64,000 nucleotides of DNA from Paractinoplanes ferrugineus (GTDB taxonomy: Bacteria > Actinomycetota > Actinomycetes > Mycobacteriales > Micromonosporaceae), in the NCBI RefSeq assembly GCF_016862195.1, contig NZ_BOMM01000038.1, positions 177,147-241,146 of the forward strand, read 5' to 3'. Position 1 is the first letter of the stretch. Each line of letters opens with the position of its first letter. The notes below the pieces were generated by a model. That model did not search any database, was not told the DNA's origin, and saw only the letters and a program-made list of their open reading frames with translations. The translations under genes were made by a program, and so were the position numbers. Shown here piece by piece: positions 60,319 to 64,000 of the stretch.

Positions 60319-61370
60319 CCGAGCCACTTCAGGAGCTTGGCGAGGCTGTCCCGGATGTCCTGCGCCGGGCAGTGCTCGTGGTCGGTGTGCGCCAGCAGGG
60401 GATCGCCCGGCCCGTAGTTGACCGCGGGGATCCCCAGCTGCGCGAACCGCGCCACGTCCGTCCAGCCCAGCTTGGCCTCGACCACGCCGCCGACCGCCTC
60501 GACGAACTCGCGGGCGGCCGGCTTGTCGAGGCCGGGCCGGGCGCCGGGGGCGAGATCCTGCACCTCGATCTCGAAACCGGCGAACAGCTCACGCAGGTGC
60601 GCCTCGGCCTGTGCGCCGTCGCGGTCGGGAGCGAACCGGTAGTTGATCCAGATGCGGCACTCGTCGGGGATGACGTTGCCGGCGATGCCGCCCTCGACCT
60701 TCACCGCGTTGAGGCCCTCGCGGTAGCGCAGACCGTCGACGACCGGCTGCCGCGGCTCGTAGGCGCGCAGGAGGTCGAGGACGGCGCCGACGCCGTGGAT
60801 GGCGTTGACCCCGCGCCACGAGCGGGCCGAGTGGGCGGCCACGCCGGGCACCGTGATCTGGATGCGCATGGTGCCCTGACAACCGCCCTCGACCGAGGCG
60901 TTCGACGGCTCGCCGAGGATCGCGAAGTCACCCGCCAGCCAGTCCGGATGGGTCCGCACGAGCCGGCCGAGGCCGTTGAGACGGGAGGCGACCTCTTCGT
61001 GGTCGTAGAAGACGAAGGTGAGGTCATGACGCGGCTCCGGCAGGGACGCGGCGATGGTGAGCATGACGGCCACGCCACCCTTCATGTCGACCGTGCCCCG
61101 GCCGTACAGGATGTCGTCCTTGATCGTCACCGGCAGGTTGTCCTTGATCGGCACGGTGTCCAGGTGCCCGGCGAGCACCACCCGGGCCGGCCGGCCCAGT
61201 GCGGTGCGCGCCACCACGGCGTCGCCGTCACGCAGCACCTCGAGGTGGGGGAGAGCCCGCAACGCACCCTCGACCACGTCGGCGATCGCCTGCTCGTCGC
61301 CGCTCACCGAGGGGATGTCGCAGAGGGCAGTGGTGAGGGCGACGACGTCGCCGGTCAGGTCCAGGCTCAT
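60315..61370 (-). CDS. dapE: Succinyl-diaminopimelate desuccinylase
   Basis: A two-zinc M20 peptidase-fold enzyme of lysine and cell-wall diaminopimelate synthesis. Zinc motifs are VLAGHLDTVP, GRGTVDMKGGVAVML and FYDHEEV; a late His is in AHTDHEHCP. The length (351) matches actinobacterial DapE. It is inverted between argG and argH. A -10-like TAGGGT lies 6 bases before its ATG, suggesting a leaderless mRNA. Confidence 0.92.
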   Translation of the reverse strand: MSLDLTGDVVALTTALCDIPSVSGDEQAIADVVEGALRALPHLEVLRDGDAVVARTALGRPARVVLAGHLDTVPIKDNLPVTIKDDILYGRGTVDMKGGVAVMLTIAASLPEPRHDLTFVFYDHEEVASRLNGLGRLVRTHPDWLAGDFAILGEPSNASVEGGCQGTMRIQITVPGVAAHSARSWRGVNAIHGVGAVLDLLRAYEPRQPVVDGLRYREGLNAVKVEGGIAGNVIPDECRIWINYRFAPDRDGAQAEAHLRELFAGFEIEVQDLAPGARPGLDKPAAREFVEAVGGVVEAKLGWTDVARFAQLGIPAVNYGPGDPLLAHTDHEHCPAQDIRDSLAKLLKWLG

Positions 61371-61375
61371 GAGAA

Positions 61376-61393
61376 AACCCTAACGGTAGGGTT
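61376..61393. promoter_or_regulatory. Symmetric divergent promoter between dapE and argH
   Basis: AACCCTA (61376-61382) and TAGGGTT (61387-61393) form a perfect inverted repeat with a 4-base spacer. Each strand therefore reads TAGGGT, a good actinobacterial -10 hexamer, pointing towards dapE and towards argH. The dapE transcript would start at its ATG; the argH one would have a short leader with AAAGGGGAAA. Binding by a regulator is an alternative. Confidence 0.55.
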
Positions 61394-61417
61394 CGGTGCA
61401 CGTGAAAGGGGAAATCC

Positions 61418-62848
61418 GTGTCGGAAAGCGAGGGGCCCACGCGGCTCTGGGGCGGACGGTTCGCGGGCGGTCCCGCCGACGCGCTCGCCAGGCTGAGCGT
61501 GAGCGTGCAGTTCGACTGGCGCCTGGCGCCCTACGATCTGCTCGCCTCCCGGGCGCACGCCCGGGTCCTGGCCGGGGCCGGGCTGCTCGACGCCGACGAG
61601 CTCGGCCAGATCCTGGCGGCGCTCGACGACCTCGACGCGGCGTGCGCGGCCGGCGAGTTCCGGCCCACGATCGAGGACGAGGACGTGCACACCGCCCTCG
61701 AGCGCGGTCTGCTCGAACGCCTCGGCACGCTCGGCGGCAAACTGCGGGCCGGCCGGTCCCGCAACGACCAGGTCGCCACCGACCTGCGGCTCTATCTGCG
61801 CGATCACGCCCGCGGGCTGGCCGTCTCGCTCGTCGAGCTGGCCGACGCCCTGACCTCGCAGGCGGCGCTGAACGTGGACACCGCGGCGCCGGGGATGACC
61901 CACGTGCAGCACGCCCAGCCGGTCACCTTCGGCCACTGGCTGCTCGCCCACGTCCAGCCGCTGCTCCGCGACCTCGATCGGCTGAGCGACTGGGACGAGC
62001 GGGCCGCGATCTCGCCGCTGGGCAGCGGCGCGCTCGCCGGTTCGTCACTGCCGCTCGACCCCGCCGCGGTCGCCAAGGAGCTCGGCTTCAAGGCCCCCGC
62101 GCCGAACTCGATGGACGCCGTCGCCGACCGTGACTTCGTCGCCGAGTTCCTGTTCGTGACCGCGCTGATCGGGGTGCACCTGTCCCGCCTCGGCGAAGAG
62201 GTGGTGCTCTGGACCTCGACCGAGTTCGGCTGGGTGGAGCTCGACGACGCCTTCGCCACCGGCTCGTCGATCATGCCGCAGAAGAAGAACGCGGACATCG
62301 CCGAACTGGCCCGGGGCAAGAGCGGGCGCCTGATCGGCGGCCTGGTCGCGGTGCTGACCATGCTCAAGGGCCTGCCGTTGACCTACGACCGGGACATGCA
62401 GGAGGACAAGGAACCGGCCTTCGACGCGATCGAGACGCTGGAACTCCTGCTGCCCGCGCTGGCCGGCATGATCTCGACGATGACGGTACGGGTGGATCGC
62501 CTCACCGCCGCCGCGCCGGTCGGGTTCTCGCTGGCCACCGAAGTCGCCGACTGGCTGGTCCGCAAGGGCGTGCCGTTCCGGGAGGCGCACGAGATCACCG
62601 GTCAGCTGGTGGCGCTGTGCTCGGTGCGGGACTGCGAGCTGGAAGACCTGACCGACGACGACCTGAAGACGGTGAGCGACCACCTCGACCCGTCGGTCCG
62701 CCAGGTCATGTCGGTGGAGTCGGCCCTGGCGAGCCGCACCACGCCCGGTTCGACAGGGCCCGGCCCGGTTGCCGACCAGCTGGCCACCGTGCAGCACAAG
62801 CTGGACAGCTGGCGCCAGTGGGCGGTCGAGAAGGTCGTCCCGAGGTAG
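61418..62848 (+). CDS. argH: Argininosuccinate lyase
   Basis: The last step of arginine synthesis, releasing fumarate. Motifs are LWGGRFAGGPADALARLS, AGRSRNDQVATDLRLYLRD and the signature loop GSSIMPQKKNAD. The C-terminal region ends normally at 476 residues. It starts at GTG with GAAAGGGG upstream, and has its own promoter because inverted dapE separates it from argG. Confidence 0.95.
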   Translation: MSESEGPTRLWGGRFAGGPADALARLSVSVQFDWRLAPYDLLASRAHARVLAGAGLLDADELGQILAALDDLDAACAAGEFRPTIEDEDVHTALERGLLERLGTLGGKLRAGRSRNDQVATDLRLYLRDHARGLAVSLVELADALTSQAALNVDTAAPGMTHVQHAQPVTFGHWLLAHVQPLLRDLDRLSDWDERAAISPLGSGALAGSSLPLDPAAVAKELGFKAPAPNSMDAVADRDFVAEFLFVTALIGVHLSRLGEEVVLWTSTEFGWVELDDAFATGSSIMPQKKNADIAELARGKSGRLIGGLVAVLTMLKGLPLTYDRDMQEDKEPAFDAIETLELLLPALAGMISTMTVRVDRLTAAAPVGFSLATEVADWLVRKGVPFREAHEITGQLVALCSVRDCELEDLTDDDLKTVSDHLDPSVRQVMSVESALASRTTPGSTGPGPVADQLATVQHKLDSWRQWAVEKVVPR

Positions 62849-62923
62849 CACGCGCAGCGGGGAGCGGCGGGGCTCGGGCATGATTGACCGATCCCGCTGT
62901 TCCCCGGCTCCCGGAGAGCTACT

Positions 62924-63715
62924 TTGTCGATCAAGGACGAGATCACCACCAAAGGCGCCTGGCTGGCGAAGCGTTCGTTCCTCTACATCGCACTCGGCCT
63001 GCTCGTGGTCTACTTCGTCGGCGCCTATCTGGTGCTCGAGTTGGACGCCGGGAAATTCGAGAAGCCGTTCCTCGGCTCGACCCTTTTCCTCCTCCTCGTG
63101 GCGGCGCTGGGCCATGCCGCGAGCCAGGGGCGGAGTCAGCAGAAGCTCGAGCGCATCGAGAGCGAGTTGGGGTCGGTCACCGGCGGGCTGGCCGATCTCG
63201 CCGCGCACCGCAACGCCGAGGTCGCCTTCTTCGCGGGCAACAGCAGGGTCTACGACGCGACCGTGCGGGCCGTCCTGGCGGCGCGCGAACGGGTCTGGGT
63301 CACCCACATGCGCAACGAGGGCCCGTTGCGGGGTGACGCCGCCGACCGGCATTTCAAGGCGTGCCGTGAGTGGGCGCTGCGCTCCGAGGAGCACCACTTC
63401 CGCCGGATCATCCTGCGCGGCGACAACCCGGGGCTGCGCGATTTCTGCCGGCAGGAACTCAAGTTCGCCGCGAAGGCTAACGCCCGCGGCGACCGGTACC
63501 TGGTCAAGATCCTCAGTGGACCGGTTCACCTGACCGAGGCGTTCAACGTCGGCATCTACGACGACGTGGTCTTCTTCACCCACCGCGACGGCGACCAGGC
63601 GATCGGCTTCTCGGTCCGGAGCCGGGAATTCGCCGACAACTACATCCAGCACTACTACAACCGCTTGTGGCACAACGAGAACTCGGAACCGATAAGCGCC
63701 GACCTGCTCGACTGA
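62924..63715 (+). CDS. Membrane protein with phospholipase D-like C-terminal domain
   Basis: Two membrane helices (about residues 18-41 and 49-64) and a short coiled coil (QQKLERIESELGSVTGGLAD) precede a domain of about 170 residues: AEVAFFAGNSRVYDATVRAV, ERVWVTHMRNEGPL, HHFRRIILRGDNPGL and LVKILSGPVHLTEAFNVGIY. The strand pattern is PLD-like, but the HxKxxxxD motif is missing, so catalysis is unlikely. The TTG start is fixed by GGAGAG 5 bases upstream. The function is unknown. Confidence 0.62.
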   Translation: MSIKDEITTKGAWLAKRSFLYIALGLLVVYFVGAYLVLELDAGKFEKPFLGSTLFLLLVAALGHAASQGRSQQKLERIESELGSVTGGLADLAAHRNAEVAFFAGNSRVYDATVRAVLAARERVWVTHMRNEGPLRGDAADRHFKACREWALRSEEHHFRRIILRGDNPGLRDFCRQELKFAAKANARGDRYLVKILSGPVHLTEAFNVGIYDDVVFFTHRDGDQAIGFSVRSREFADNYIQHYYNRLWHNENSEPISADLLD

Positions 63716-63858
63716 CCCGAAGGCGAGGTCGTGGGGCTACTCGAGTGGGCGCCCAGGTCGACCTGCCGGACCCGCTCGCGGGTCGTCCCGGTCGCCGGCA
63801 CCCGGCCGGCGTTGCCGTAGATCTTTCTGGAAGAGCTCGCGGTACGTCCTGGTAGACG

Positions 63859-64000
63859 CTATTGAAGGCGGAACCCGGCATCGATGTGGTGGGGAGGCCA
63901 CCAACGGACGCGAGGCCGTCGGTCTCGCGCGCACCTGCCGGGCCGACGTCGTGCTCATGGACATCCGGATGCACCCGCGACCCCAGGCGGTGGCAGCGCG
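63859..64000 (+). pseudogene. Broken NarL-type response regulator fragment
   Basis: One frame reads LLKAEPGIDVVG (63859-63894) and the next continues EATNGREAVGLARTCRADVV, LMDIRM (63894 on). Together they match the receiver domain of NarL-family regulators. Deleting one base in the GGGGAG at 63891-63896 explains the frame change. A TAG stop lies two codons upstream, and after DIRM the expected P-G-MDG text is replaced. The window end cuts it, so what follows is unseen. Confidence 0.6.

Noticed and set aside
58132..60327. A 731-codon minus-strand open frame opposite the unknown arg-operon gene and argG
   Set aside because: argG is secure on the plus strand. The antisense text has the low-complexity look of a shadow frame and no start signal.

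Overview
The window is about 64 kb of chromosome from a high-GC actinobacterium. Codon third positions are almost all G or C, GTG and TTG starts are common, and the gene order pyrF-mihF-gmk-rpoZ-coaBC-metK-priA...def-fmt-rsmB-rpe...rib is the conserved actinobacterial one. The accessory gene content and the EACC1/caspase pair suggest a filamentous, morphologically complex lineage, most likely Micromonosporaceae (Actinoplanes-like). That last step is inference. I see no rRNA, tRNA, CRISPR array, transposase or phage gene.

Layout. 1-8.5 kb: pyrimidine genes (pyrD partial, pyrF) with bioA between them, then mihF, gmk, rpoZ, coaBC and metK, followed by a convergent methyltransferase that is divergent from a TetR regulator. 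8.6-18 kb: priA with a very long low-complexity linker, a lone cytochrome P450, def-fmt-rsmB, a septum-formation-type lipoprotein, rpe and a receiver-GGDEF protein. 18-21.8 kb: an FMN riboswitch and the riboflavin operon ribD-ribE-ribBA-ribH. 22-26.5 kb: a polar amino acid ABC importer on the minus strand, then hisE-hisG and a PH-domain membrane protein. 26.5-34 kb: an infC-rpmI-rplT operon with a long structured leader and an AUC start codon, an rRNA methyltransferase, an alcohol dehydrogenase, and pheS-pheT. 34-51 kb: an accessory stretch with regulators, an M28 peptidase, a GH3 glycosidase, decayed gene remnants, GC-rich tandem repeats, a sigma factor with its membrane partner, and an EACC1 plus membrane-anchored caspase pair. 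51-62.9 kb: TetR-CPBP, then the arginine operon argC-J-B-D-F-R, one unrecognised gene, argG, an inverted dapE, and argH. 62.9-64 kb: a membrane protein with a PLD-like domain and a broken response-regulator fragment.

How the parts work together. Most operons are tightly coupled by ATGA/GTGA overlaps (rib, arg, ABC importer, sigma/anti-sigma, TetR-CPBP). Four convergent gene pairs end on one shared CTAG tetranucleotide with no terminator between them. Regulatory sites readable from the sequence include an FMN riboswitch with a Shine-Dalgarno-sequestering hairpin built from repeated heptamers, a probable ArgR box at argC, a TetR operator at 51.03 kb, a paired operator at 7.88 kb, GH3 palindromes at 42.72 kb, a symmetric divergent promoter between dapE and argH, and three DnaA-box-like sites at exact 17-bp intervals between rpoZ and coaBC. 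The best candidates for undescribed biology are the transmembrane caspase/EACC1 module (48.0-50.9 kb), the DnaA-box cluster, and the unknown gene inside the arginine operon (58.1-59.0 kb).
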